From positions 26,194 to 90,193 of the forward strand of contig CAKPYN010000007.1 in NCBI GenBank assembly GCA_934202965.1: 64,000 bases of DNA. Direction: 5' to 3'. Positions 51,402 to 60,289 of this stretch are shown one piece after another. The notes under the pieces were generated by a model. It saw only the letters and a list, made by a program, of their open reading frames with translations, was not told the DNA's origin and searched no databases. This DNA comes from an uncultured Megasphaera sp. GTDB taxonomy: Bacteria > Bacillota > Negativicutes > Veillonellales > Megasphaeraceae. The translations under genes were made by a program, and so were the position numbers. Each line of letters opens with the position of its first letter. Within the stretch, counting starts at the first letter, position 1.

Positions 51402-52844
51402 ATGAAGAAAAGTAAAAAAGTTCTCCTGTCTGCAGCCATTGCCGCTGCTATCATGGGTTCCGTTAGCTTGCCACAGATACAGGCTGCTGAGATCGGCACT
51501 GGCGTAAACTTAAAAGCCACTACAAGTGGTTGGTCGGCGTTTAGCGGGTATGATGTAAAAACCACCGACCCAAATTTAGATGCTACGCTTGCTAAACAAG
51601 AAGATTTGATTAAGGTAAACTCTGAATTAGCTGGCAAAGCTAATGCGGCTGATATTGAAAACCAGGTTAATACTAAAAAAGTAGTAGCAAGTGACAGTTT
51701 GACTGTTGGTAATGATACATTTAATGTTGATGCTGAAAGCGGTATTACCTCTGCTAAAAATTTACATGGTGATCAGCTGACAGCCGAAAACGCTACTTTC
51801 GATACAACAGATGCTAATACAACAACAACAGGTACATTAACAGCAAGTGACAGTTTGACTGTTGGTAATGATACATTTAATGTTGATGCTGAAAGCGGTA
51901 TTACCTCTGCTAAAAATTTACATGGTGATCAGCTGACAGCCGAAAACGCTACTTTCGATACAACAGATGCTAATACAACAACAACAGGTACATTAACAGT
52001 TACAGGCGATACCCGTTTAGAAGGTACTACATTGGCTAAAGAAATTGAAGCCGATAAATTAACCGTTGGAAATATCGATAATGTAGAACAAGCCATTACC
52101 GATAACAAAGCTGCTATCACAAACGAAACGAATAACCGCGTTGCTGCTGATGATGCATTAAGCACTCGTATTACAGAAAACAGCACCGCTATTCAGTCCT
52201 TACGTCATGACGTTAGCGACCTCGGTACTGAAATCGACAACGTAGGTGCTATTTCCGCTGCTTTGGCTGGCTTGCATCCGCTCGATTGGAACGGTTCTGG
52301 TTCTAAATTCCAGCTCTCCGCAGCTGCTGGTACCTATGACGGCAAACAAGCTATGGCATTGGGCGGATTCTATCATCCAAATCGTAACATGATGCTTTCC
52401 TTAGGCGTTTCTTCTTCCTTCGGTTCTGATAGAAAGACTGCTGGCAATGTCGGCATTACATTCCGTGTCGGCAAAGGCTCTAACGGCACTGTTTCCGATG
52501 ACGTAGCTGAACGTTTGGCTGCTATGGATCAGAAGATTTCCCAGTTGGAATCTCAAAACCAAAAACTCACTTCTATACTCGCTATTGTTGACCCATCCTT
52601 GACGAAAGAATTCCCGGATGTTCCAGCTAATCATTGGGCATATGAAGCTGTTTCCAAACTCGCTGGCAACGGTATCGTCGAAGGCTATCCTGACGGCGAT
52701 TTCCACGGTGACCGCACGATGACTCGTTATGAAATGGCTCAGGTTATCTATAAAGCGCTCAAAAAAGGCGGCGCAGTAGATCAGAAGCTCGTTAAAGAAT
52801 TCAATAAAGAAATCGAAGCTGTCAAAGCTAACAATGCTCAATAA
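51402..52844 (+). CDS. YadA-type trimeric autotransporter adhesin with C-terminal SLH domain
   Basis: A 480-residue outer-membrane protein. A signal peptide (residues 1-28, cleaved near IQAAE) is followed by a passenger with two identical 52-residue repeats (96-147 and 148-199), a heptad coiled coil (about 220-280), and a YadA anchor (GAISAALAGLHPLDW to FRVG, about 284-360). After a short coiled coil (DVAERLAAMDQKISQLE) comes one SLH domain (FPDVPANHWAYEAVSKL, about 405-455). YadA proteins usually end with the anchor; here the SLH domain should lie in the periplasm and bind polyamine-modified peptidoglycan. GAAGGGATG precedes the ATG. Confidence 0.88.
   Translation: MKKSKKVLLSAAIAAAIMGSVSLPQIQAAEIGTGVNLKATTSGWSAFSGYDVKTTDPNLDATLAKQEDLIKVNSELAGKANAADIENQVNTKKVVASDSLTVGNDTFNVDAESGITSAKNLHGDQLTAENATFDTTDANTTTTGTLTASDSLTVGNDTFNVDAESGITSAKNLHGDQLTAENATFDTTDANTTTTGTLTVTGDTRLEGTTLAKEIEADKLTVGNIDNVEQAITDNKAAITNETNNRVAADDALSTRITENSTAIQSLRHDVSDLGTEIDNVGAISAALAGLHPLDWNGSGSKFQLSAAAGTYDGKQAMALGGFYHPNRNMMLSLGVSSSFGSDRKTAGNVGITFRVGKGSNGTVSDDVAERLAAMDQKISQLESQNQKLTSILAIVDPSLTKEFPDVPANHWAYEAVSKLAGNGIVEGYPDGDFHGDRTMTRYEMAQVIYKALKKGGAVDQKLVKEFNKEIEAVKANNAQ
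51687..51998 (+). repeat. Perfect tandem duplication of 156 bp inside the adhesin gene
   Basis: 51687-51842 and 51843-51998 are identical base for base over 156 bp (52 codons, in frame). The unit starts GCAAGTGACAGTTTGACTG and ends GGTACATTAACA. Identity without synonymous drift points to recent duplication or ongoing recombination. Confidence 0.95.
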
Positions 52845-52872
52845 TTACTAGTTAGATAATCCCACTTTTATC

Positions 52873-52911
52873 AAAAGAACCGCAGTTTATTTGAACTGCG
52901 GTTCTTTTTTT
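52873..52911 (+). terminator. Terminator of the adhesin gene
   Basis: AAAAGAACCGCAGTT and AACTGCGGTTCTTTTTT. The next 390 bp (52912-53300) hold no gene I can support. Confidence 0.9.
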
Positions 52912-53299
52912 ACCCTGTAGCAACTAGTAGTATCTCTTTCCTTCTCCAGCAATGGATGTACATAAATAGTTCTCTTCCCTTTTTCGAATTTTCTTTTCCT
53001 ATACAAAATACTATCCGAGTCAAACGATATTACTATTCCGAGAACCACTGGCTACTTGAATAAAAACGATTTTATCTACCGTGTCGGATCATATATTTGC
53101 TCTACTATACGATATGGTATTTTTAGATTTACAAATTATGCTTTACCTAGCTATCCAGCAGCATAGATTGAGATATATTATATACTACGGTGTTTCCCTT
53201 CGCTTATATACATGTAGCACAACAGGTAGGCTGTACACCTTCATAACGGAATTTGTAAGCTACAGTAAACTTGGGTAACGCTTATTACTAAATATAGCT

Positions 53300-53345
53300 A
53301 AAAAGAGCGACCCCCGGCTGCAGTGTCCAATTGCAGCCGGGGGTC
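53300..53345 (-). terminator. Terminator of the acyl-CoA dehydrogenase gene
   Basis: GACCCCCGGCTGCA pairs perfectly with its complement over a 9-nt loop, followed on the minus strand by GCTCTTTTT. Confidence 0.85.
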
Positions 53346-53409
53346 TTGTTGAGCAACATGTTAACTTGTACTACAAATATATATTTACCTTAAGGAGGTA
53401 ACTAAGTTA

Positions 53410-54555
53410 TTATCTGAGGATAGAGCCGGAGATAATCATCTGCTGTACCTGGTTGGTGCCTTCGTAAATCTGTGTAATCTTAGCATCGCGCATGTAGCGT
53501 TCTACCGGATATTCACGAGTGAAACCGTAACCGCCGAATACTTGTACAGCGTCTGTGGTAACTTCCATAGCAATATCAGAAGCGTATTTTTTCGCGATAG
53601 ATGCATCCATAGAGTAGGATTTTACATCAGGCTGGCCCATTTTCCAAGCAGCTTTGTATACAGCCAAACGAGCCGTTTCGATTTTAAGTTTCATGTCAGC
53701 AAGCATGAATGCAATAGCTTGTTTTGTAGCAATCGGTTTACCGAACTGTACACGTTCTTTCGCATATTTAACGGCTTCGTTGTAAGCGCCTTCAGCAATG
53801 CCGAGAGCCTGTGCGCCAACGCCAACACGGCCGCCGTCCAATGTCATCATCGCAATCTTGAAGCCTTCGCCTTCTTTACCGAGGAGGTTGGCAGCCGGAA
53901 CTTTTACGTTCTGGAATACGAGTTCACGCTGTACGGAAGCGCGGATACCCATTTTGATTTCTTCTTTGCCATATGTGAAGCCTTCCATGCCTTTTTCGAG
54001 GATGAATGCGCTCATGCCTTTGGCACCTTTGGATTTATCTGTAGCTGCAAAAACAACTGTTACGTCAGCTTCGCCGCCGTTGGTGTTGAAGACTTTGGAG
54101 CCATTGAGGATGTAGTAGTCGCCTTCTTTAACAGCTGTCGTGGAGCCATTCAAAGCATCTGTACCAGCGTTCGGTTCGGTAAGACCGAATGCGCCGAGTT
54201 TCGTGCCTTCTGCCAACGGTTTTAAGAATTTCTGTTTTTGTTCCGCTGTGCCGAATTTCCAAATCGGCCAGGAGCAGAGCATTGTATGTACTTCAAAGCT
54301 CAATGCGATGGACGGGTCAACTTTTGCAACTTCTTCGCAAGCAACAGCAAGGCTCAAGAAATCAGCGCCAACGCCGCCATTTTCTTCTTCCCAGGGAATA
54401 CCCAAAAGGCCAAGGCTACCCATTTCATCGAGAATGGAACGATCAAAAACTTCTTTTTCGTCGCGTTCTTTAACGGTCGGAGCTAATTTTTTCGTTGCAA
54501 AATCTTTCGCCAAATTTGCAATATCTTGCTGCATTTCACTTAATTTAAAATCCAT
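53410..54555 (-). CDS. Acyl-CoA dehydrogenase (butyryl-CoA dehydrogenase type)
   Basis: A 381-residue FAD enzyme of the short-chain acyl-CoA dehydrogenase family, very like the electron-transferring butyryl-CoA dehydrogenase of butyrate producers. Motifs are GAFGLTEPNAGTDA, QALGIAEGAYNEA, QVFGGYGFTREYPV and the catalytic Glu in TQIYEGTNQVQ. It reduces crotonyl-CoA to butyryl-CoA, often with an EtfAB partner; no etf gene is in the window. ATG 54555 (MDFKLSEMQQD) has AGGAGG upstream. It lies 114 bp downstream of crotonase, with a hairpin (54607-54632) between. Confidence 0.92.
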   Translation of the reverse strand: MDFKLSEMQQDIANLAKDFATKKLAPTVKERDEKEVFDRSILDEMGSLGLLGIPWEEENGGVGADFLSLAVACEEVAKVDPSIALSFEVHTMLCSWPIWKFGTAEQKQKFLKPLAEGTKLGAFGLTEPNAGTDALNGSTTAVKEGDYYILNGSKVFNTNGGEADVTVVFAATDKSKGAKGMSAFILEKGMEGFTYGKEEIKMGIRASVQRELVFQNVKVPAANLLGKEGEGFKIAMMTLDGGRVGVGAQALGIAEGAYNEAVKYAKERVQFGKPIATKQAIAFMLADMKLKIETARLAVYKAAWKMGQPDVKSYSMDASIAKKYASDIAMEVTTDAVQVFGGYGFTREYPVERYMRDAKITQIYEGTNQVQQMIISGSILR

Positions 54556-54606
54556 GAGAGTGTTCCTCCTAAAAATATTTCTTAATACATAGTATTCTTT
54601 ATAATG

Positions 54607-54632
54607 AAAGGCGCCACGCAAATGACGCCTTT
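54607..54632 (-). terminator. Intercistronic hairpin between crotonase and acyl-CoA dehydrogenase genes
   Basis: AAAGGCG/CGCCTTT stem with a 12-nt loop and no real T-tract; more likely mRNA processing or partial termination than a full stop. Confidence 0.45.
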
Positions 54633-54669
54633 ACTCATCTCATTAGGCAAATGAGCCGGCCTAAAAAAC

Positions 54670-55452
54670 TTATTTATCTGTGAAGTTAGCTTTACGTTTT
54701 TCAACGAATGCAGCCATGCCTTCTTTTTGGTCTTCCGTAGCAAAGCACAAGCCGAATACTTCATCTTCGTAAGCAATACCTGTAATAACGTCGCAGTTGA
54801 TGCCGCGGTTGATAGCGGATTTTGCGAGCTGTACAGCGATTTTAGCGTTGGAAGCGATTTTCTTAGCTGTTTTTTTAGCTTCATCCATGAGCTGATCCTG
54901 AGGAACAACTTTATTAACGAGACCAATGCGATATGCTTCCTGTGCATCAATCATGTTAGCTGTGTAAATCAATTCTTTGCCATAGCCACGGCCAACGACA
55001 CGAGGAAGACGCTGTGTACCGCCAAATCCCGGTGTAATGCCAAGACCAACTTCAGGCTGACCAAATTTTGCATTGTCAGATGCATAACGGAAATCGCAAG
55101 CGCATGCGAGTTCGCAGCCACCGCCAAGAGCATATCCGTTTACAGCAGCAATAACCGGCTGTGGAAGGTTTTCAATACGAGTAAATGTATCTTGAGCAAT
55201 TTTACCAAAGTGACGGCCTTCAACTGCATTTTTCGTGGACATTTCGACAATATCTGCACCGGCAACGAAGGATTTAGCACCGCCGCCTGTTACGATAAGA
55301 ACTTTTACTTCTGCGTCATTTTCGATTTTGCCAACGCAGTCATTCAATTCTACAACCGTTTCCGTATTCAAAGCGTTGAGTGCTTTCGGACGATTAATCG
55401 TCAAAATACCAATGCCGTCTTCTTTTGTAAATTCAATATTGTTGTAAGCCAT
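54670..55452 (-). CDS. Enoyl-CoA hydratase (crotonase)
   Basis: A 260-residue crotonase that hydrates crotonyl-CoA to 3-hydroxybutyryl-CoA or the reverse. The oxyanion-hole motif VAGADIVEM and the catalytic-glutamate region GYALGGGCELACACDFRYA and FGQPEVGLGITPGFGGTQRL are intact. GGAGGTC precedes the ATG. It is the first gene of a unit with acyl-CoA dehydrogenase and is divergent from an unknown HTH regulator. Confidence 0.93.
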   Translation of the reverse strand: MAYNNIEFTKEDGIGILTINRPKALNALNTETVVELNDCVGKIENDAEVKVLIVTGGGAKSFVAGADIVEMSTKNAVEGRHFGKIAQDTFTRIENLPQPVIAAVNGYALGGGCELACACDFRYASDNAKFGQPEVGLGITPGFGGTQRLPRVVGRGYGKELIYTANMIDAQEAYRIGLVNKVVPQDQLMDEAKKTAKKIASNAKIAVQLAKSAINRGINCDVITGIAYEDEVFGLCFATEDQKEGMAAFVEKRKANFTDK

Positions 55453-55518
55453 GTTACATAGACCTCCTTAAAAATAGTTCATCAAATGATTTCGTCAAAT
55501 CCCCGTCTGGGGCTGGTT

Positions 55519-55545
55519 GACTTTGTGACTTAAGTATACAAAGTC
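55519..55545 (-). promoter_or_regulatory. Inverted repeat over the crotonase promoter, candidate operator
   Basis: GACTTTGT-N11-ACAAAGTC (55519-55526 and 55538-55545) encloses the -10 TATACT of the crotonase promoter (55533-55538 on the minus strand). A similar GACTTT...ACAAAGC pair brackets the -10 of the CoA-transferase promoter at 59309-59340. Confidence 0.5.
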
Positions 55546-55633
55546 TTGTCATGGAACAAAACAGGACGGTTTTGCATTTTTTAGAACAAGAATTAGTCCA
55601 TGGAATTTTTGTCCTAAAAACATGAATTCTTTT

Positions 55634-55662
55634 TTGCCTGTATATATGGCCTATGTTATAAT
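55634..55662 (+). promoter_or_regulatory. Promoter of the divergent regulator gene
   Basis: TTGCCT (55634-55639), 17 bp, TATAAT (55657-55662) with TG one base before. The 319 bp between crotonase and the regulator hold this, the crotonase promoter and a small GGGG/CCCC hairpin. Confidence 0.65.
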
Positions 55663-55771
55663 TATGTTGGTATTTTATGTATAATAATAACTAATCTTAC
55701 CAAAACATCTCCATGTTTTGGACACGCATATCATATAGTTACGGAATTTTATATCTTAGGAGGATTGCATA

Positions 55772-57235
55772 ATGATTTCAGACGGTTACGCTTCAACACT
55801 GAAACGACTGATTACCTTCACGCAAGCCAAGTTTATTTCGCTGGCAGATATCGTTGGCTATGACGTATCGTATGTGAATAAATGGAGCAATGGGACTAAA
55901 TTGCCATCATCTCGTTATGTAGAACGTATCAATGAAGAAATGGGACAGTATTTTGCTGACTTAATCATTAAACAGCAAAAAAAAGAAAAGTTTTTTAAAA
56001 CGTTTCCAGTTACAAGTGATACGGAAGATTTAGGATTTGAAATCAGCCAATACCTTTGTTCGGCGTATCGTTCAACGCTGAATCAAAATCACACTCCTAA
56101 AAACAAAGAAAGCCGTCCGGCTATTAAAGTCATTACCGGTCATCACGATACGGCTGCTTTTTTGGCAGATGTACTGCAAAAAAGTATTCAAAACCTGGAA
56201 GGAGACGGGGAACTTCTCGTTTTAGGCGAATTTAACACGTTATATCAGGCCGGATTTTGGAAATATTTGGAAAACATCGAATTAGGAGCGAATACACTGA
56301 CAATTCGCGTTGGCGTAGATTTAGATAAATTAGAAAAAGATATATCTCTCGTACAGAATATATATCAGATTATCAATCACTTCTTAGACTTTGATTTTGT
56401 TTTTTACGACATGCATGACATTGATAATGCCAATCTTATTATCTTAAAAGGCTCTTTTGCGGTGCAGTACGCCCTGTCCAACCCGCCGCGTTTTAATATG
56501 TGCACGTATATTTTTGATGAACCAACCGTTTGGGATGTTTACGAACGATTTAGTTTTACCGGCACTTCCAAGAAAGCGCTGACATCGCTCGCTAGTTCTC
56601 TTGGCATGGACGATATGGGATATCGTACGGCCTTTTATGCTACGAATAGTTTCTTTTTTTTCTTGGCCAATGGCTTTGAATTTTTATTGCCTCACGAAGT
56701 ATTTGATAGTATTATTGAAAGCACGTCACCGGAAAAAGCATTTTCCATTCAGCGTCTCTGCTTGACTTGGGAAGAAGTATTGGATGTATCGGAAATTGAA
56801 TTTTTGATGCCTACAACGTCCTTGCTGCGCTACGTAGAAACGGGGTATATCTATCTTGCCGATGTACAATATGCTTTGACACCGCAAGAACGAAAAGCCC
56901 ATATTCAAAGCGTGTTGGAAGGCATGCAAAAAAATCCGCATATGGTCATGGGCATTCTCCCCTTCTCCTGCGGCGATTCCGAATATAAAGGAGAAAACGT
57001 TTCCTTCTATTCGAATTATAAAACGGGATTTTTAAAGAAAAATAAACGGTACATCAAAAACAATGCTCATCCATTTTATTTGATTATCAATCCGCAGTTT
57101 CATGAGATTATCCTTAATTATTTTAAGAGCCTAAAAGAATTGCCAACATATCATCAATATACATTAGACCAAGTTACACAAAAGTATAAGCAATATAAAT
57201 CGCTTATCGACCGTACCTTGTCTTTACAAGAATAA
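55772..57235 (+). CDS. Large HTH protein of unknown family, divergent from crotonase
   Basis: A 487-residue cytoplasmic protein that I do not recognise. Residues about 10-50 look like an XRE-type helix-turn-helix (FISLADIVGYDVSYVNKWSNG). The other 430 residues have no motif I can name; they are mixed alpha/beta with conserved-looking stretches such as GELLVLGEFNTLYQAGFW and FDFVFYDMHDIDNANLI. AGGAGG precedes the ATG. The position, divergent from crt/acyl-CoA dehydrogenase genes and with an inverted repeat at their promoter, suggests a regulator of acyl-CoA metabolism. A sensing domain for acyl-CoA or an organic acid is only a guess. Confidence 0.6.
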   Translation: MISDGYASTLKRLITFTQAKFISLADIVGYDVSYVNKWSNGTKLPSSRYVERINEEMGQYFADLIIKQQKKEKFFKTFPVTSDTEDLGFEISQYLCSAYRSTLNQNHTPKNKESRPAIKVITGHHDTAAFLADVLQKSIQNLEGDGELLVLGEFNTLYQAGFWKYLENIELGANTLTIRVGVDLDKLEKDISLVQNIYQIINHFLDFDFVFYDMHDIDNANLIILKGSFAVQYALSNPPRFNMCTYIFDEPTVWDVYERFSFTGTSKKALTSLASSLGMDDMGYRTAFYATNSFFFFLANGFEFLLPHEVFDSIIESTSPEKAFSIQRLCLTWEEVLDVSEIEFLMPTTSLLRYVETGYIYLADVQYALTPQERKAHIQSVLEGMQKNPHMVMGILPFSCGDSEYKGENVSFYSNYKTGFLKKNKRYIKNNAHPFYLIINPQFHEIILNYFKSLKELPTYHQYTLDQVTQKYKQYKSLIDRTLSLQE

Positions 57236-57247
57236 GTTATATATACG

Positions 57248-57276
57248 AAAAGGCAGCCTATATAGGCTGCTTTTTT
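57248..57276 (+). terminator. Terminator of the unknown regulator
   Basis: AAAGGCAGCCT and AGGCTGC arms with T6. Confidence 0.85.
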
Positions 57277-57302
57277 GTATATATAATCGTTGTATGTCTT
57301 AT

Positions 57303-57482
57303 TTATTGATACACCCGTTCCATCTGTAATGCCAAATTGGCTACGCGGCGAATACGCGGTTTGCCGCCAGGCATGCCTGCCGAAATCATGCCGGCTTTTG
57401 TGGCTTCATCGGCGGCTTCTTCACTATTAATGTTGTCACACATAGCAATAATCAGATATCGAGTTTTTTCACCTCGAAACAT
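57303..57482 (-). CDS. Small hypothetical protein
   Basis: A 59-residue protein beginning MFRGEKTRYLIIAMCDNI and rich in Ala/Glu/Gly, ending RVANLALQMERVYQ. GGGGGAATGGT precedes ATG 57482. No family recognised. The clean start signal and codon pattern suggest a real gene rather than chance. Confidence 0.5.
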   Translation of the reverse strand: MFRGEKTRYLIIAMCDNINSEEAADEATKAGMISAGMPGGKPRIRRVANLALQMERVYQ

Positions 57483-57645
57483 ACCATTCCCCCTACGTTT
57501 ATACAATGTTGTGATATATAACTATCATCCATACTATGTCTATATATCCGCATATACTATATTGATAGTTTAATGATACTATACTGTGTTTCTTAATAAA
57601 AATAAAGTTGCTTGCATTGTTTTTATGTAGTTTTCTCTATACTAC

Positions 57646-57673
57646 AAAAGGCTGCCGCATTAGCGACAGCCTT
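57646..57673 (-). terminator. Terminator of the propionate-type CoA-transferase gene
   Basis: AAGGCTG and CAGCCTT arms with TTTG on the minus strand. Confidence 0.75.
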
Positions 57674-57692
57674 GTATTGCATCATTTATATT

Positions 57693-59276
57693 TTATTTCT
57701 GTAAGTTTGCTTTCATTTCTTTCAAACCCATCGGTTCGTCTTTGAACAGATATGCCGGCATGAGTTTGACATCTTCGACAATTGGTTTGAAGCCCATTTG
57801 ATCGAGAATATCTTTCTGCAAGTCAATGCCCGGCGCAATTTCTGTCAAATGTACGCCGTCTTCTTTCATTTCAAATACGGCACGTTCTGTAATGTAAAGA
57901 ACATGTTGTTTATGTTTGCGTGCATAATTACCACTAAACGTAATATGATCGACAGTCGGAACAAATTTTTGTACTTTTCCTTCTTGAATAATATGCAGTT
58001 CGCCGTCTTTAATTTCTTCTTTCAGCTTGCCTGTCGTAAAGGTACCGCAGAAAACAACACTCTTTGTATTCTGGGTAATATTGACAAAGCCACCGCAACC
58101 AGCAATACGCGTACCAAATTTAGAAACGTTGATATTGCCGTCTTTATCGCATTCAGCAAGGCCAAGGCACGTTAAATCCAAACCGCCGCCATCGTAGAAG
58201 TCAAACTGCGTTGCTTGATCCATATAGGCTTCGGCATTGACAGATGCGCCAAAACGAACGCCACCGAGAGGTACACCGCCAATTGCACCAGCTTCAACGG
58301 TCATCGTTAAGCTGTCACCAATACCTTCTTCATTAGCAACAGATGAAACGAGTTCCGGAATACCGATACCCAGATTAATAACAGCTTCATTGCTCATGTT
58401 GAGAAGCAAGAGAGCTGCCCGGCGGGCAATAACTTTTTTCGCATTGAGCGGAGCCGGATCCAATGCTTTCACAGGAACCGTAACTTCACCGGTCAAGGAC
58501 GGATCGTATTCGCAATCAAAGGACTGCTGCCGTTTTGTTTCGTCGTCTACTTGAACAATGTAATCGACATAGATACCCGGTACTTTAACGAGTTTCGGAT
58601 CTAATGTGCCGCCTTTTACGATTTTTTCTACCTGTACGACGACCGTGCCGCCGCTGTTATGAACGGCCTGTGCCAACGGTGTGGCATCAAACGGGGATAC
58701 TTCTTTAGAAAGAACCACATTACCCCATTCATCAGCATAAGTGCCGCGAATAAAACCAATATTCATATCCATGCGCGGATAAAAAAGTTGTTCATGACCA
58801 TCAATTTCGATAACTTTTACAAAGTCTTCTTTCGTAGCATCATTCAATTTGCCGCCCGTAACGCGGGGATCGGCAAATGTTTCCAATCCAACATGAGTAA
58901 TCGTGCCAAGACGATGGGCCGCTACATCACGGAAATACTGGGATAATGTACCCTGCGGCAGATTATAGGCCTGGATTTTATTTTCGTTAACTAATTTCTG
59001 CAATGCCGTAACCGCATTCCAATGGCCTAAAATAGCTTTTTTCAACATTCCTTCATGAGCAAAATGATCGCCGCCGCGGCCATCGGTATTGCCCTGGGAT
59101 GCTGCATAAATCAATGTTAAATCTTTTGGTGCGCCCGTTTCTAAAAAGCGTGCTTCCAATGCACTGGTTAATGCTTCCGGCTGACCGGAACCGACAAACC
59201 CATTTGTCGTAACAACATCACCATCTTTAACGAGAAGGGCCGCTTCTTCGGCTGTAATGATTTTTACTTGTTTCAT
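57693..59276 (-). CDS. pct: Acyl-CoA:acetate CoA-transferase (propionate CoA-transferase type)
   Basis: A 527-residue fused alpha-beta family I CoA-transferase, close to Megasphaera Pct, which moves CoA between acetyl-, propionyl-, lactoyl- and acryloyl-CoA. The N-terminal half has GFVGSGQPEALT; the C-terminal half has NLGIGIPELV and the catalytic glutamate in TVEAGAIGGVPLGG. FYDGGGLDLTCLGLAE and SKFGTRIAGCGGF are typical. GGAGATGG precedes the ATG. Together with the crotonase/dehydrogenase unit and the CoA-transferase at 33 kb it points to short-chain fatty acid formation. Specificity is inferred. Confidence 0.85.
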   Translation of the reverse strand: MKQVKIITAEEAALLVKDGDVVTTNGFVGSGQPEALTSALEARFLETGAPKDLTLIYAASQGNTDGRGGDHFAHEGMLKKAILGHWNAVTALQKLVNENKIQAYNLPQGTLSQYFRDVAAHRLGTITHVGLETFADPRVTGGKLNDATKEDFVKVIEIDGHEQLFYPRMDMNIGFIRGTYADEWGNVVLSKEVSPFDATPLAQAVHNSGGTVVVQVEKIVKGGTLDPKLVKVPGIYVDYIVQVDDETKRQQSFDCEYDPSLTGEVTVPVKALDPAPLNAKKVIARRAALLLLNMSNEAVINLGIGIPELVSSVANEEGIGDSLTMTVEAGAIGGVPLGGVRFGASVNAEAYMDQATQFDFYDGGGLDLTCLGLAECDKDGNINVSKFGTRIAGCGGFVNITQNTKSVVFCGTFTTGKLKEEIKDGELHIIQEGKVQKFVPTVDHITFSGNYARKHKQHVLYITERAVFEMKEDGVHLTEIAPGIDLQKDILDQMGFKPIVEDVKLMPAYLFKDEPMGLKEMKANLQK

Positions 59277-59308
59277 TTCGTTCCATCTCCTGTTTCACGT
59301 TAGTAATG

Positions 59309-59341
59309 ACTTTCTCTTTTATGATTTCATTATACAAAGCC
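59309..59341 (-). promoter_or_regulatory. CoA-transferase promoter with flanking repeat
   Basis: TATAAT on the minus strand (59329-59334) lies in CTTTGTATAATG, which resembles CTTTGTATACTT at the crotonase promoter; GACTTT and ACAAAGC arms flank it. Confidence 0.45.
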
Positions 59342-59377
59342 ATCTATTGGAATAACAGATGAAAGGAGGGAAGGAAA

Positions 59378-60196
59378 TGGTGGAAAAAAATTCCATAAAT
59401 TCCAAAAGTCAATAAAATTTATCAAAGCCTGCACGTTCCTTGCGTTCATATCAACTTGGATGATGACGGTATTCGTATTGATGAATTAGAAGAAAAGCAA
59501 GCGCAAATCGTTCATATTACGCCATCCCATCAATATCCTACAGGTATCATCATGCCTATCAGCCGCCGTTATGAATTACTTGGCTGGGCAGCCCGTGAAA
59601 AAAATCGCTATATTATTGAAGATGACTATGACAGTGAACTGCGTCTCGGCGGCCGCCCCGTTCCCACCTTGCAAAGTATGGATATCGCCGATAACGTGAT
59701 TTATTTAAATACATTCTCTAAAACGTTAAGTTCTACCGTTCGCATTAGCTACATGATTTTTCCAAAAGGACTCATACAGCCCTTTTACGATCGTCTTTCG
59801 TTTTACTCCTGCACCGTATCCAATTTTGAACAATATACCTTGGCCAGCTTTATTGCCAATGGAAAATTTGAAAATCATATTAACCGATTACGCAATTATT
59901 ACCGTCACCAACGTGATGCTTTACTAGAGGCGCTAAAAGCAAGTCCGTTGCAGCCATATATTACCATTTCCGGAGAAAATGCCGGCCTGCATTTTCTGCT
60001 CACCATTCATACGCCTGTATCAGAAGAAGAAGTCATACAGCGTGCCCAAGCCAAAAAAATTCGTTTATTGCCCTTGTCATCATTTTATGAAGGAACGCCA
60101 ACGCATGTCCCCCATACGTATGTCATGAACTATGCCATGATAGATATGACGCAAGTGAATACGATTGTAAATGCGTTATATCAATGTTGTATGTAA
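59378..60196 (+). pseudogene. MocR-family regulator remnant (DNA-binding half lost)
   Basis: From 59456 the frame encodes the last 246 residues of a MocR aminotransferase-like domain (VHITPSHQYPTG, IIEDDYDSELRLGG, TFSKTLSSTVRISY). The homology extends upstream: FHKF and QKVNKIYQSLHVP can be read at about 59390-59455, but only across a one-base shift and a stop. A GTGGAAAA before it matches the VENPGF block with bases missing. The N-terminal winged helix is absent. It closely resembles the intact MocR at 10.7 kb. The gene is therefore decayed, next to the CoA-transferase it may once have controlled. Confidence 0.78.
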
Positions 60197-60231
60197 CAAA
60201 AAAGCATTCAGAATGAGTCCCTTGGATATAT

Positions 60232-60266
60232 AAAAGCTCGCTGTCTACTACAACAGCGAGCTTTTA
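60232..60266 (-). terminator. Bidirectional terminator of cbiK and the MocR remnant
   Basis: AAAAGCTCGCTGT and ACAGCGAGCTTTT with a 7-nt loop. Confidence 0.88.
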
Positions 60267-60289
60267 TCATGTTATTAATTGTATACGTA

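Noticed and set aside
53081..53278. 65-codon frame between the adhesin and acyl-CoA dehydrogenase genes
   Set aside because: GTG start with no Shine-Dalgarno element and low-complexity composition; no support as a gene.
53542..54225. 227-codon plus-strand frame opposite the acyl-CoA dehydrogenase
   Set aside because: Phe/Cys/Ser-rich shadow of a well-conserved gene, without a ribosome-binding site.
59286..59305. TGTTTCACGT resembling half a parS site
   Set aside because: Only the left half of TGTTTCACGTGAAACA matches; the right half diverges.
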